A stretch of DNA of 64,000 bases. It comes from Spiroplasma kunkelii CR2-3x (GTDB taxonomy: Bacteria; Bacillota_I; Bacilli_A; Mycoplasmatales; Mycoplasmataceae). Positions within the stretch are counted from its first letter, which is position 1. Every line of letters begins with the position of its first letter. Shown here in pieces: positions 23,854 through 33,659 of this stretch. Both the position numbers and the translations under genes were made by a program. The DNA is taken from NCBI RefSeq assembly GCF_001274875.1, contig NZ_CP010899.1, positions 1,240,001 through 1,304,000 of the forward strand, in the 5' to 3' direction. The notes below the pieces were generated by a model. That model was not told where the DNA came from. It worked only from the letters and a program-made list of their open reading frames with translations, and did not search any database.

Positions 23854-24056
23854 TATTTAAAATACCCAACTATCTTAAAAACCATTCACATTAAAAACCA
23901 AGTTAAGAACAAAATAACAATTCAAATACCAACCATTAAAGTTAAATATTCATTTTGTGTTAAATTCCACATTGTAATACTTTCAACATTCGTTTTATCT
24001 ATAAACAAAAATATATGAATAAAAAACTCTTTTAATTTAATTCAATCATTTTGCAT
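23853..24056 (-). CDS. Plectrovirus small membrane protein (67 aa)
   Basis: One central-to-C-terminal helix (TLMVGIWIVILFLTWFLMWM) after a polar N-terminus. The stop overlaps the Zot-like start (TAATG). Family unrecognised; position between coat-like genes and the ATPase suggests assembly or virion role. Confidence 0.6.
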
Positions 24057-24058
24057 TT

Positions 24059-24208
24059 TTAAAAACTCCACATTTTTTGAATAAGTTTAAAAAACATTCC
24101 AAAAAACAAAACAATAAATAACACAAACGATATAACATATAAAAACTCAGGAGCATTAGAACCAATAATATAACTAACAAATTGAACTCAATAATCATAT
24201 AAATTCAT
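24059..24208 (-). CDS. Plectrovirus small membrane protein (49 aa)
   Basis: Single helix (EFLYVISFVLFIVLFFGMFF) with a short polar N-terminus and basic C-terminus, the plan of filamentous virus minor coat proteins. The ATG immediately follows the preceding gene's stop, indicating translational coupling. Role inferred from size only. Confidence 0.55.
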
Positions 24209-24667
24209 TTAACTTAAATCTTCCAAATCTTTAATTAATTGTTGCTCTTTTTCAACAGTTCAATTTATTAAATTATTATTGTTATTATTTGCTTTTACTT
24301 TTTTAGGTTCACTTGAAAATAACGATTCTTTCATTTTAGTAAAGTAATTTTGTTTATATTGATTATATAAATTGATTAATTCTGTTCCAGTTAGATATTT
24401 TCAAATATTTCGCTTTAAATTTTCATCATACTTTATAATAGGATAAGAATTATCATAAATCAAACCAATTGCTACTTGCTCTGAATGTTTTTCACTCGGA
24501 TAAATAAACTTATTACTCAACCAAAAACCAATATGGCGATTATGATTGGGTAAATTAATAAAACTTGCTTTATCTGTTGTAAAAGGGATAAATTCCTTAC
24601 TAATAAAATAATTTTCTATATTCTGATTTTTCTTAACAAAATTACCCAATTTTATCAACTCCTTCAA
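24209..24667 (-). CDS. Plectrovirus conserved soluble protein (152 aa)
   Basis: No membrane segment. Conserved core [19 protein letters not shown] ... KFIYPSEK ... [12 protein letters not shown], and a Lys-rich C-terminus with [16 protein letters not shown] second copy occurs at 61953-62393 with the core almost unchanged but a different N-terminus. It remained open in both places although neighbouring viral genes decayed. Possibly a replication or DNA-binding protein; no motif proves it. Confidence 0.65.
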
Positions 24668-24671
24668 TTTG

Positions 24672-24968
24672 TTAATATTGAATTAATTTTTCTTTTTCAA
24701 CATCAAATTCTACCTTAATTTCAAAAATATATTTTATATGCATAATAATCATAAAAATAAATGATATAAAAGCAAATACAGACATAATAATTTCAAAGAA
24801 TGGAAAATCTTTACCATAACTTAATATTGAAATATAAATAAAAAAACTTAAAATAAATAAATTAATAATATGTCCAAAAAAACAAATCAAATTTAATCAA
24901 AAAATATCATTAATAAAATTTTTCTTTAATTTTTTATATTCCTTAGTTGTTTTAAATTTCATATCCAT
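24672..24968 (-). CDS. Two-helix membrane protein of plectrovirus (98 aa)
   Basis: Basic N-terminus ([15 protein letters not shown]), two helices ([20 protein letters not shown] and [17 protein letters not shown]) and an acidic C-terminus. Start at 24968 has GGAGATTATATT. First gene downstream of the repeat-rich intergenic region, so probably first in the viral operon. Function unknown. Confidence 0.6.
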
Positions 24969-24994
24969 AATATAATCTCCTAACTAAATATTTG

Positions 24995-25140
24995 TTTAAT
25001 AAACAATGTTATAAATAATGTTCGTATAATGTTTATTTATTGTAATAAACACTGATTATTAACAATGTTATAAAAAATGTTAATATATTGTTTATTTAAT
25101 GTTTAATAAACACTGTTAATAAACATTGTTAAATATATAA
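24995..25140. repeat. Plectrovirus intergenic palindrome/iteron-like cluster
   Basis: Dense repeats of TTTAATAAACAATGTT-type units (gtttaataaac, aataaacattgtt, tgtttattta) in alternating orientation. The same kind of unit makes the 81-bp tandem repeat at 62558-62870. In both places the cluster precedes a TGGCACACT/AGTGTGCCA inverted pair. Confidence 0.6.
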
Positions 25141-25152
25141 AATAATAAAAAT

Positions 25153-25264
25153 TGGCACACTTAAAATAACTATTAAGAACTTTAATAGTAAATATAATAA
25201 GTTCATTTTTCTATTTAATAAATTCATTTTTTACATCAAATCACATATAAAAACTAGTGTGCCA
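25153..25264. repeat. TGGCACACT ... AGTGTGCCA inverted pair (origin-like)
   Basis: Two 9-bp arms 94 bases apart; the arms and part of the spacer recur at 62897-62993. Conservation of this otherwise non-coding block in two viral fragments suggests a structural replication or packaging signal of the single-stranded genome; that role is inference. Confidence 0.5.
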
Positions 25265-25293
25265 CAGTTAAAATATATGATAAATAATAAATA

Positions 25294-25542
25294 CTAAAAT
25301 CCTTTAACCATAAAACGGAAAAAGCTTAATACTTTAATAATCAAAAAAATTGCAAACTGAATTAAAATAATTCACGCATCGCCTAAAAAAACCATTATCT
25401 CAGGTAAAATATTTGTTATACCTTATTTAACTTTTCATAATGCACTAGTTAAACCAGTTCAAATACCAGTCATACCCTCAGTCATAGTTTTAGGTTTATT
25501 TGCTAAAAAATTAACTGCTGTTGTTAAATACATACCTAACAT
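25294..25542 (-). pseudogene. Plectrovirus coat protein gene with nonsense codon
   Basis: 82-codon frame starting MLGMYLTTAVNFLANKPKTM after AAAGGAGGATAAAAAATA, with a strongly hydrophobic C-terminal helix (DAWIILIQFAIFLIIKVLSF) and basic end RFMVKGF, as in filamentous virus major coat proteins. One TAA interrupts WKVK-GITN. Its strong ribosome site lies in the left arm of a 61-bp palindrome. Confidence 0.65.
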
Positions 25543-25685
25543 TATTTTTTATCCTCCTTTCTTTCAATTTCTTTTTTCTTTTCTTTCCTTGAATTTGTTT
25601 AATTTTTTGAAAAATTGATAAACCAATTCAAGGAAAGAAAAGAAAAAAGAAATTGAAAGAAAGGAGGATAAAAAATAATGTTAGG
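25535..25685. repeat. 61-bp perfect inverted repeat joining two viral fragments head to head
   Basis: 25535-25595 is the exact reverse complement of 25625-25685, with a 29-base spacer. Each arm contains a coat-gene ribosome site and its ATG, so two coat-gene 5' ends point away from each other. Left of it the coat gene continues; right of it the start is fused to an ORF1 remnant. Confidence 0.85.
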
Positions 25686-26087
25686 GATGTATCTAAAAAA
25701 ATGTCGACAATGTTGAGCGTTATAAGAATAATCGTTATCCAATAGTTAAGTTGAAGCAAGATGATTGAAAAAGTATAAGTGGTACATTTAACCAAGAATT
25801 TAATGTTCGTAATAATAAATGATATATAATGTCTGCAAAAAAAACCTAAAACAAATGATAATTTTATAATTATTAAATTTAAAAACAATTATATTGATAA
25901 ACCATTTGGTAATCCTGGTGTTAAACAAGTTAACAAATTAGCGAGCAATGTTGGTAAGGTTTTTGAAACATTATATAGTTTTTTTAGTCAAATATTTGAG
26001 GTATGAAAATTTAATACAGCATTGTATAGTACAATAACAAATATATTTTTATTAATTATTTTTATAAAATTTGTGCGATTAATATAA
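25678..26087 (+). pseudogene. ORF1 remnant B fused to coat gene start
   Basis: After MLGMY the sequence enters ORF1 at the VSKK-VDNVERYKNNRYP region, with frameshifts and a TAG. It then has a short divergent module (NNKWYIMSAKK, NDNFIIIKFKN) and, after an internal deletion, the ORF1 C-terminus (NPGVKQVNKLASNVGKVFET ... FIKFVRLI). The module differs from that of ORF1 A but resembles lipoprotein B next to it. Confidence 0.7.
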
Positions 26088-26115
26088 AAAGGAAATGTTA
26101 TTAAGTTCCTTTTTG
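26086..26115. terminator. Terminator between ORF1 remnant B and lipoprotein B
   Basis: AAAAAGGAA / TTCCTTTTT stem, same layout as between lipoprotein A and ORF1. Confidence 0.55.
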
Positions 26116-26526
26116 TTCTTTTCAATCTGTAATTTCACCGGTGTTTTCGTTGATTGTTAGTGTTTCAGGTTCATTATTTCCTTGTCATTGGTAAAACGAA
26201 TTAACAATATATCATACTCGATTAATTATATGATAAGGTGCTCCAACACTTCAAACTGATTTATCTTAAAAATTAAATTTTATAATAGAAAAATCATCAG
26301 TTTGTTGCTTTTTAACAATTGCAATATATCATTTATTATCTGGCAAAATATAACGAACACTTAATTTTAAATTACTATTTTCTGGTGGTTGTTGCGGATT
26401 ATATGATGGATCTGGTTGATTACTTGCCTCGTTTTCATTATTTTTTTCTTTATTACAACTGATTAATGTTGTTGTGCTTGTTGCGATTAATCCGATTGTT
26501 CCTATTATGCTAAGTTATTTTTTCAT
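26101..26526 (-). pseudogene. Lipoprotein B, decayed, with a different ORF1-type module
   Basis: 142 codons in one frame with two TAA codons: codon 4 (the TGA-Trp of the MKKW leader has become TAA) and one after IIKFNF. The leader (LSIIGTIGLIATSTTTLISC) and the tail (INENTGEITDWKEQKGT) match lipoprotein A, but the middle (LPDNKWYIAIVKKQQTDDFS) does not; it resembles ORF1 remnant B (NNKWYIMSAKK...NDNF). It converges on that ORF1 remnant exactly as lipoprotein A does on ORF1 A. Confidence 0.75.
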
Positions 26527-26645
26527 CTATATTGCTCTTTTTTATTGTTTTATATATAGTTGATTTTATTATATATCAATTATATATCAATTATTCGTAT
26601 TAAATATTAAAAATTTTATAAGTTAATGAAAGATATATAAATGTT

Positions 26646-27619
26646 ATGTATAGTCATTTAAGTTTTATGGATAAAGTTAAATTAGAACAATTATTATTAT
26701 CAAAAATGTTTTTAAAAAATAATGATAAGCAGAATATTTCTGTAATTGCTAAATGTTTGAATAGACATTGTAGTACTATTTTACGAGAAATTAAACGTTT
26801 TAAAACTATTGAAGAATATAGTCCTTATAAGTTAGATAAAATGTATTATGAGAAAAGAAAAAAGAATAATAAAAGATGTAATTTTACAGAAGAACAAATT
26901 AATTTTATTAAAATTAGACTTAATAAATATCGTGATTCTCCGAGAGAATTTTTTTATCGTTATTTTTTAAAATTTGGTGTTAAATTTCCGGTTTCTGTTA
27001 AAACATTGTATAAATGAATTTCTTTAGGTTTTTATGGATTTTTAAAACAAAATTTACGATATCGTGGTAAAAAATTTAAAACAAAAGGAAAAAAGATAAT
27101 AGTGGTCAATTAATTAATTTTAAGTCAATTTGAAACATTGAAAATAAATTTTCTAATGTTGGGTGATTTGAAATGGATACTGTTGTTGGTAAAAATCATC
27201 AATCTTCTTTTTTAGTTTTAGTAGAACAATCAAGTAGAAAATATTTTGCAATAAAATTAGAAAATCATACTGCTAATGAATTTTTTGAAAAGTTTAAAGA
27301 ATTAGTTAAAGTAAATAATTTAATGGGTAAAATAAAAGGAATAATAACTGATAGAGGAAGATAATTTTATAAATGAAGAGAATTATAAATATTCGCTGAA
27401 ACACAAGTTTATTTTTGTGATGCTGGTAAACCTCGCCAAAAATCTTTAATTGAATATATGAATAGTGAATTAAGACATTGATTTATTCCTGGAATTGATT
27501 TTAATAAAGTTAGTCAGAAACGATTAAATTGAGTAGTTAATGATGTAATTAATGAAAAAATACGGCCCTGTTTAAATTGAATAAGTGCAAAAGAAATGTT
27601 TTTACAGAATATTAAATAA
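26646..27619 (+). pseudogene. IS30-type transposase with A6G frameshift point and nonsense codon
   Basis: N-terminal HTH (NISVIAKCLNRHCSTILREI) and a DDE core: WFEMDTVVG, GIITDRG, QKSLIEYMN, ending EKIRPCLNWISAKEM. At about 27090 the frame must shift -1, exactly on A-AAA-AAG, a classic slippery heptamer; later a TAA replaces the codon after DRGR. So even with recoding it is now inactive. Only distant from the copy at 18518-19504. Confidence 0.7.
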
Positions 27620-28117
27620 ATTTATTAATTAAAATTTAATAAATTATTTTTTAGTGTGTTTAAATGTGGATAAAATAAAAGAAAAATTAAAATATTTTAA
27701 TTTTTTTTAAATTTATGGTTGATTTTTGTAATTTTTATTATATTATTTAATTAATAAAATCTCAACTTTTTTCCGACTACCAAAATATTTGAAAAATTGG
27801 ATAATATATCGTAATGCTAATATTGTACTTAAAAAAAATGCTGTAAATAAATAGTAACTAATAGTCAATAAATAAGAATAACATTAAAATTAAAATACTT
27901 ATATTAATAATAATTTGAATAAATTTGAATAATACGTCTATAACCATAAATTGAAGTTGTCATTATTTTCTTCTTGATATTTTTTTTAACTAGTGATATA
28001 TTGTAATATAATAATTTATATAAATAGCTTTTTATTAATTTAATTATAGCAAAAAAATACTTTAAAATTAATTATATAATCATAAATAAATTACTCTTTT
28101 TCTTAATAAAAAAAATT
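27620..28117. other. Gene-free AT-rich stretch
   Basis: About 500 bases between the IS30 remnant and the prs terminator. Short minus-strand coding-like traces (e.g. MTTSIYGYRRIIQIY) are broken by many stops. I see no intact gene or RNA. Confidence 0.4.
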
Positions 28118-28157
28118 ATAAAAAAGTTTGCATTGTTTAGTTAAAAAATGCAAACTT
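28118..28157 (-). terminator. Terminator of prs
   Basis: AAAGTTTGCAT / ATGCAAACTTT stem followed by TTTATAATTTTTTT on the minus strand, just after the prs stop. Confidence 0.8.
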
Positions 28158-28163
28158 TACCAA

Positions 28164-29183
28164 CTATTTTATTTTCTCAATTATTTTTTTTATTTGCTCA
28201 TTACATTTTGAATAAACATCTGATAAACTACGTTTTTCAATCATTGCTCTAATCATTTGTGAAATTAAATTAGCAATTGAAATGACTTTTAACCCGTCAA
28301 ATGATCTATCTTGATTAATATCAATTGTATTTGTAACAATAACCTTTTTAACTGTCCCATCATTAATAAGTTCTGTTAAACGCTCTTTTGCTGGGGGTGA
28401 AAATACTCCATGGCATGCTAATAAATAAACTACTTTTGCCCCATGCTGTTTTAGTGCTTTTGCTGCATTACAAATTGTGCCAGCTGTATCAATCATATCA
28501 TCAACAATAAAACAAATACGGTCTTTGACATTTCCTAAAATAAATTGAACTTCACTAACATTTGGTTTTGGACGGCGCTTATCAATTACTGCAATATTCC
28601 CAGCTAAATTTCCTAAACGATTAGCCACATCTCGTGCCCGTACTAATCCACCATAGTCTGGTGAAACAATTGTTATTTCTTCTTTAAGATGGTCTTCTTC
28701 AATTTTTCGAACAATTGTTCTTACTAATTCTTGTGTTGATCGTAAATCATCAACTGGAACATCAAAAAATCCCATTGATTGTGGTGAATGTAAATCAACA
28801 GTCATTACTCTTGTTGCCCCTGCAGTTGTTAACATATTTGCCACTAATTTACATGTAATTGGTTGGCGACCACGTGCTTTTCGATCTTGACGAGCATATC
28901 CAAAATAGGGAATGATCACATTAATGCTTTGTGCACTACCGCGTTTTAGAGCATCAATCGCAATTAATAATTCCATTAGATTTTCATTGACTGGCCAAGA
29001 TGTTGATTGAATAATATAAACATCTTTTCCCCGCACTGAATTCATTGCCCTTACCAAAATTTCACCATCAGCAAAACGAATAGTTTCCATTTCTTGTTTT
29101 GTTACACCTAAAATTTTACAAATTTCGTCTGCTAATTTTATTCCAGCAGATAGGCCATATATACTAAAACTTTTTTCTTCCAT
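28164..29183 (-). CDS. prs: Ribose-phosphate pyrophosphokinase
   Basis: Makes PRPP from ribose 5-phosphate and ATP for nucleotide synthesis. 339 aa. Flexible-loop and ATP region GYARQDRKARGRQPI, metal/phosphate motif MTVDLHSPQSMGFF, KRRPKP, and the PRPP-binding signature IVDDMIDTAGT are all present. GAGGAGG lies four bases before the ATG. Single-gene transcript, divergent from the Nfu-like gene. Confidence 0.97.
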   Translation of the reverse strand: MEEKSFSIYGLSAGIKLADEICKILGVTKQEMETIRFADGEILVRAMNSVRGKDVYIIQSTSWPVNENLMELLIAIDALKRGSAQSINVIIPYFGYARQDRKARGRQPITCKLVANMLTTAGATRVMTVDLHSPQSMGFFDVPVDDLRSTQELVRTIVRKIEEDHLKEEITIVSPDYGGLVRARDVANRLGNLAGNIAVIDKRRPKPNVSEVQFILGNVKDRICFIVDDMIDTAGTICNAAKALKQHGAKVVYLLACHGVFSPPAKERLTELINDGTVKKVIVTNTIDINQDRSFDGLKVISIANLISQMIRAMIEKRSLSDVYSKCNEQIKKIIEKIK

Positions 29184-29289
29184 TAGTCCTCCTCTAAAAA
29201 TTTAAACTCCAATAAAAATTCTAAATTCAATCCCTACCTATTATTATATACATATACATAATTAATTAAACTAACTTTGTTATAAAAAT

Positions 29290-29300
29290 GCTATAATTAA
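29290..29300 (+). promoter_or_regulatory. -10 region of nfu-like gene
   Basis: GCTATAATTAAATAG provides a TATAAT about 25 bases upstream of the ATG at 29319. Confidence 0.4.
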
Positions 29301-29318
29301 ATAGTGAAGGTGATTAGA

Positions 29319-29546
29319 ATGACACAAACAAATCAAGCAAAAGATATTATTGATAATCTTCGCCCTTATATTAACCAAGATGGCGGTGATATTGAATTTG
29401 TTGAAGTTAAAAATAATATTGTTTATGTTCGTTTGGCAGGAGCATGTGTTGGTTGCGGATTAATTGATTCAACAATTAAAGATGGTGTTGAACAAATTGT
29501 TAAACAAGAAATGCCTGATATTATTGCAGTAGAAGTTATTATGTAA
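29319..29546 (+). CDS. NifU C-terminal (Nfu) iron-sulfur carrier
   Basis: 75 aa: one Nfu domain with the paired cysteines in GACVGCGLIDSTIKDG that bridge a 4Fe-4S cluster for delivery to apoproteins. A start at 29319 (MTQTNQAKD) is preferred over the in-frame ATG at 29304 because AAGGTGATTAGA sits at ribosome-site spacing for it. The family is clear; cluster transfer partners are unknown here. Confidence 0.88.
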   Translation: MTQTNQAKDIIDNLRPYINQDGGDIEFVEVKNNIVYVRLAGACVGCGLIDSTIKDGVEQIVKQEMPDIIAVEVIM

Positions 29547-29571
29547 CTTCTTTTTTGTAAATATTTTTTTT

Positions 29572-30560
29572 AAAGAAATTTTTTAATCAATCTCATGGAT
29601 AACAACCATTCCAACTAATTCACTAAGATTATTTTCAAATTGGTTGCGATTATAATATTTACCACTAATAAATTTAATGCTAAAAAAACAACAACAATTA
29701 AAATAAAGCAGCTAATAACAAAACTTAAATATAAATATAAAATAACTTGCTTTAATTAATCTAAAAATAAATCATTTTTAATAAATTGTAAATTTCAATC
29801 TAAATTTAAATTACTAAAAATACCAACTTGATAATGGCCAAAATTCCGGATTAAGAATTATACAAGAAATGTTACTAAAGCATTTAATGCTGAAAAATAA
29901 CCCGTTACAGGTTGATTTTGAATACGATAATTCTACATCATTGTAATTGAAAATAAAATTCCAAACAAAAATATCATTGAAAAACCATTTAAAAATTGAC
30001 AAATTAATAAAACTTCCGGAATTGGAATTATAGCAACAAAAATAAAATATAGAATTCAAATTATTAATGCTAAAATGAATGAATTCTTAATTCCAATTTT
30101 TCTAATAAAAAAATAAATAGACATTGCTCCAATAATTTGTGCAAACCATCAAATTTCCTGAACTAAATGTAAATAATGTTCCACCATCATTTTACTGTGA
30201 TAACGTACTCAAGTTTCTTGTACTAAAATAATATTTAAAAAATCACCTTGACTTAATTCTCTTAAAATAGCAATAAAAAATAATAGACTAAGAATAACAA
30301 TAATTTTTCATCATGAAAATGTACTAAAATGTTTTAAAACTTTCGGAGAAAAAGCACCAATATTGTTTTTAATTTCCGGCATATAAAAATAAAAAGCAAA
30401 TGAAAAAAACTAACTTGGTTAAAAAAAGAATAAAATCTTTTTATCAATTAGTTTTTATTATTCAGCATTTTTGTTTTTGGTTAGCATTATCATGTTCACT
30501 AACTTTAAATTATAATTTTATCATTTTTTATTTTGCTAAAAATATTAATTCAATTACTCT
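29572..30560 (-). pseudogene. Multi-pass transporter-like gene, decayed
   Basis: Minus-strand frames give six or more hydrophobic helices (KIIVILSLLFFIAILRELS; FILALIIWILYFIFVAIIPI; VILYLYLSFVISCFILIVVV) with several TAA/TAG codons and at least one frameshift. The helix spacing resembles MFS-type permeases but no signature proves this. The N-terminus is eroded into 30400-30600. Confidence 0.5.
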
Positions 30561-30780
30561 TTTATTATTAGTTAGTACATCTTTATATTAGGAAATCTTT
30601 GGTCGTATAAATTATTATAGGGTATTTACTATATTTAAGAAATTATGAAATAAATAATCCATCTACTTAACTTAAAGATACCATGTTTAATTTTATTGTC
30701 AATAAATTTTTATATTTTTTTTAAATTTAATCACAACAAAAAATGCATTTTTATTAAAATTATTTAATTTAAAAATGAAA
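30561..30780. other. Gene-free stretch before ISLre2 element
   Basis: No gene seen. A short stretch (ttggtcgtataa...tagggtat) at about 30600-30640 resembles, inverted, the 3' end of the membrane protein gene at 63670-63720, on the other side of the prophage. Confidence 0.35.
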
Positions 30781-32103
30781 TTAATAAAGATATAAATTTT
30801 GTTGTTGAGTTTTATTAAAATTATTATATAAAATACTAATATTTTCTGGTGGTTGTTCTAATTGATTAAAAATATCAATTTTATTTGTATATTCCTGCAT
30901 AATAGCGTTCATTTTGTTTTTTAAGGTTTTTTCATTATAAGTTGCTTTTTTAACAAATCTTCCTTTAATATGTGATATATCGCCTTCAACATGACAACCA
31001 ATATTATTTCACAATGTCTGATTTTTAATACCCTCTTCATTATTTTTAATTAGTTTTTTTGTTTTATTAAAATAATCTAATTTAGATTCAGGAATAAATG
31101 GTTTGCTATCTTTTAAACACTGTAATAATTCCTCATATTTTCCATTATAAAAATAATCAACAGCTTTATTAAAAATTTCTTTAATTTCTGCGTTTTTTCT
31201 TTGAAAAGGAAATAACTTTTCAAATCTGCTTTTAAGATGAAATTTATCTATTGTATAATGAACTTTGTTATTAGGAAAGCGATCTGCAATATCTTTTTTA
31301 ACACCTTTAATTCAATTTGCTCCATCACCTAAAATCATAATTTCAGTATCATTTTGAATATTATAATTATTTATAATTAAAAGTATTAATTTAACAACAA
31401 AAGGTCTTAATTTTGTTTTTTTAGTAATATAATTTGGAATATTATCCATTTCATAAACGCCCAACTTATTTGCAATTACTGGTCTTTTTTCAGTTGATTT
31501 TATTTGATCATAGCCAGTATGAACGGTAGACAATAGGATGTGTTTTTTTATTTTTTCATTTTGGTTCCACATTTTTATATAAGTACCATCAATTTGAATA
31601 TATAAAGTATGAGGAACATTTATTTTAATATTTGTTTTATTAATATAATATTTGTCGTTTGTTGTTGCATTTTTTATAGTATTTGAAATTGACATTAAAC
31701 TGATTCCTGCTTTTTCTAATGTACCAGAAATGTCGCAATATTTTTTATCTTTACTCAAAAATGACAAAATTCTTTCTTTGACATCATTTCCCATTCTTTG
31801 TCATTTTTTAATTCCTAAAATTATATCTAAAATAAAAACATACTCTGTTTTTCCCGTCTTTGGATTAGTTCAACAATATCTTCTTCTTTTAAATTTTATT
31901 TTCCCCTTTAAAGTAATTAATGTTTTTGTTCTAATTTCTTTTACTCTAAAATCTTTAAAATTATCATCTTCTTGATAATTTTGAAAAATAAAATCGTCTC
32001 ATTTTTCTAATCTATATGCAATTTCTCTAATAGCATATTTTTCTAAATCGTTATATATTTCATTAAAAAAGTTTTTTCCATTAATAATAATATTAATATC
32101 CAT
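30781..32103 (-). CDS. ISLre2/UPF0236-type transposase, intact
   Basis: 440 aa, no stop or frameshift. A basic N-terminal region with a Cys/Arg stretch (KGKIKFKRRRYCWTNPKTGK) precedes a DDE-like core: YIQIDGTYIKMW (first Asp), EIMILGDGANWIKG (second Asp) and a distal acidic helix around CHVEGDISHIKGR. This order is that of the UPF0236/ISLre2 family. It lies immediately outside the prophage's terminal gene. Element ends were not identified. Confidence 0.8.
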
Positions 32104-32166
32104 TTTAAAGTTGTTTCCTTTCCTGATTTAAAAATAAATCATCACACACATTAAAATAAACACCTA

Positions 32167-32195
32167 AAAAAAGCAAGTTATTTTTAACTTGTTTT
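32167..32195. terminator. Hairpin upstream of ISLre2 transposase
   Basis: AAAAAGCAAGTTA / TAACTTGTTTTT hairpin with T-run; possibly insulates the element from outside transcription. Confidence 0.5.
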
Positions 32196-32285
32196 TCCAA
32201 TATTTAATTTTTTTAATATTATTTAATACAATTTTGATACTTTTTTGATAACAAACATATTATATATTAATTTAAAATAAAAAAA

Positions 32286-32304
32286 CAAGATTTTTAATCT
32301 TGAT
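32286..32304 (-). terminator. Terminator of last prophage minus-strand gene
   Basis: CAAGATT / AATCTTG hairpin overlapping the stop codon of the 145-aa gene, with T-rich sequence beyond. Confidence 0.55.
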
Positions 32305-32731
32305 TAATTTTTTTTTCAACATTAGTGAATACAATTTTGGTATTTAAATCTTTAAATTCAAAACTTACTTTATTTTCTTCTTCAATTTCTTCAATGTTAT
32401 TTGTTGTAGGAAAAATATTTATAATAGTATTAAAAAAATGTTCTTTGTCGTTTTTTAATTCTTTATAAACTCGATTAATTTTATTAATTTTATTTTTACT
32501 TAAAGAATCAAAATTAATTTCTTTTTTTAATTTGTCTTCTTCTCACAATATTTTTATAAATTTAACAGATATATCAATAAAGTCTTCATGTTCTTTTTTT
32601 ACTTCTTCAAAATTTAATTTTTTTATTATTTCTAAAAGGGCTAAACCCTTAACTGATAATATATAACTTTGTTTATAAAGTTGTAAATATTTGTCTATTT
32701 TTAAACTCAATGATGGTTTATTTTGAGACAT
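32294..32731 (-). CDS. Charged protein at prophage end (145 aa), unknown
   Basis: No membrane segment or known motif; Lys/Glu-rich helical protein (e.g. ALLEIIKKLNFEEVKKEHED). A GAAAGGAAAATAAAAT site precedes the ATG. It lies at the distal end of the prophage, beyond the lipoprotein gene, where temperate phages carry genes expressed in the prophage state. Function not inferable. Confidence 0.6.
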
Positions 32732-32911
32732 ATTTTATTTTCCTTTCTTAAAATTAAAATTGTTGTTTGATACTGTTAATATATTATCAAAATAAATATT
32801 ATTTTTGAATATTTTTATTTTAATTATATTTTTGATAAATAATCATTAAATTTGCTTAATTCATTATATAATTTTTATATAAATAAAATATCAAGAAAGG
32901 AGTAACTTTTT

Positions 32912-33409
32912 ATGAAAAAATGATTAAGTTTTTTAGGAGCAATTACATTACTAGGTACAAGCACAACAAGTCTAGTTGCTTGTAATACACCACAATATAG
33001 CGAAGATGAATTAACACAACTAAAACAAGCAAATCAAATATGTACAAATTGCCAAGAAATAAAAGAAAAATTAGAATGAATAGCACCACAAGAAAAACCA
33101 TTTAATACAGTTGATAATAAATATTATTTTGTGGTGTGACGTGATAGCAAAAATAGTAATTGAAATATTAATAAATTTAATAATAATAAAGAAATTATTT
33201 TAATAACTGGTGATATGAGATTACAAAAAACCAAATTTGGCAGTGAATATGACTTGACTATAAGAGTTCCAGAAATAAGAAATATGAGTGTTTGAAAAGA
33301 AGATGATAGAACTTATTTTAAAGCAGTTTATCGTTGAAATGGTGGCGAAGAAAATCTACCTGATTTAATAATTGATAATAATGGTAATGTAAAATTTAAT
33401 GGTGAATAA
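32912..33409 (+). CDS. Lipoprotein C carrying the prophage fibre protein module
   Basis: 165 aa, only plus-strand gene of the prophage, start after GAAAGGAGTAACTTTTT. Signal peptide (MKKWLSFLGAITLLGTSTTS, then LVAC) with lipidated Cys at residue 24, a helical linker with CTNC, then residues ~58-147 identical to part of the fibre protein at 33945-35561: 33084-33352 equals the reverse complement of 34104-34372 over 269 bases without a difference as I read it. The module contains two DNKYYFVVWR / DRTYFKAVYRW-type repeats. The last 18 residues (ENLPDLIIDNNGNVKFNG) differ. Expected outside the membrane; inferred decoy or donor, as for lipoprotein A. Confidence 0.87.
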
Positions 33410-33440
33410 AAAAGCAATTTTTATTAAATTGCTTTTTTTA
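33404..33440 (+). terminator. Terminator of lipoprotein C
   Basis: AAAAGCAATTT / AAATTGCTTTTTTT hairpin overlapping the stop codon. Confidence 0.8.
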
Positions 33441-33446
33441 ATTTAT

Positions 33447-33659
33447 TTAATTTTCTTTTTTATGATCTTTTTTAATTATTTCATTAATATTATCTTCTTT
33501 ATTTTCATCTAACAAAATACATTCTTTATTAATTTTTTCTTTTAATTTTAGCATTAGTTTATTAATTTCGGTGAATAAAATTGGTAATCCCATTGTTAAA
33601 CCGTGAACTATTCAATATGCTAATCGTAGAAAAAATAACTTAGTTTTTTTCTTTTTCAT
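33447..33659 (-). CDS. Small prophage membrane-associated protein (70 aa)
   Basis: Basic N-terminus (MKKKKTKLFF), one moderately hydrophobic segment (LAYWIVHGLTMGLPILFTEI) and a charged C-terminus. Its ATG lies inside the end of the holin-like gene (20-base overlap), so the two are coupled. May act with it as a two-part holin; this is inferred from layout only. Confidence 0.55.

Noticed and set aside
30400-30591. 63-aa plus-strand frame with hydrophobic segments
   Set aside because: No convincing ribosome site; overlaps the eroded N-terminal region of the minus-strand transporter pseudogene. Kept out, though a remnant of another gene is possible.
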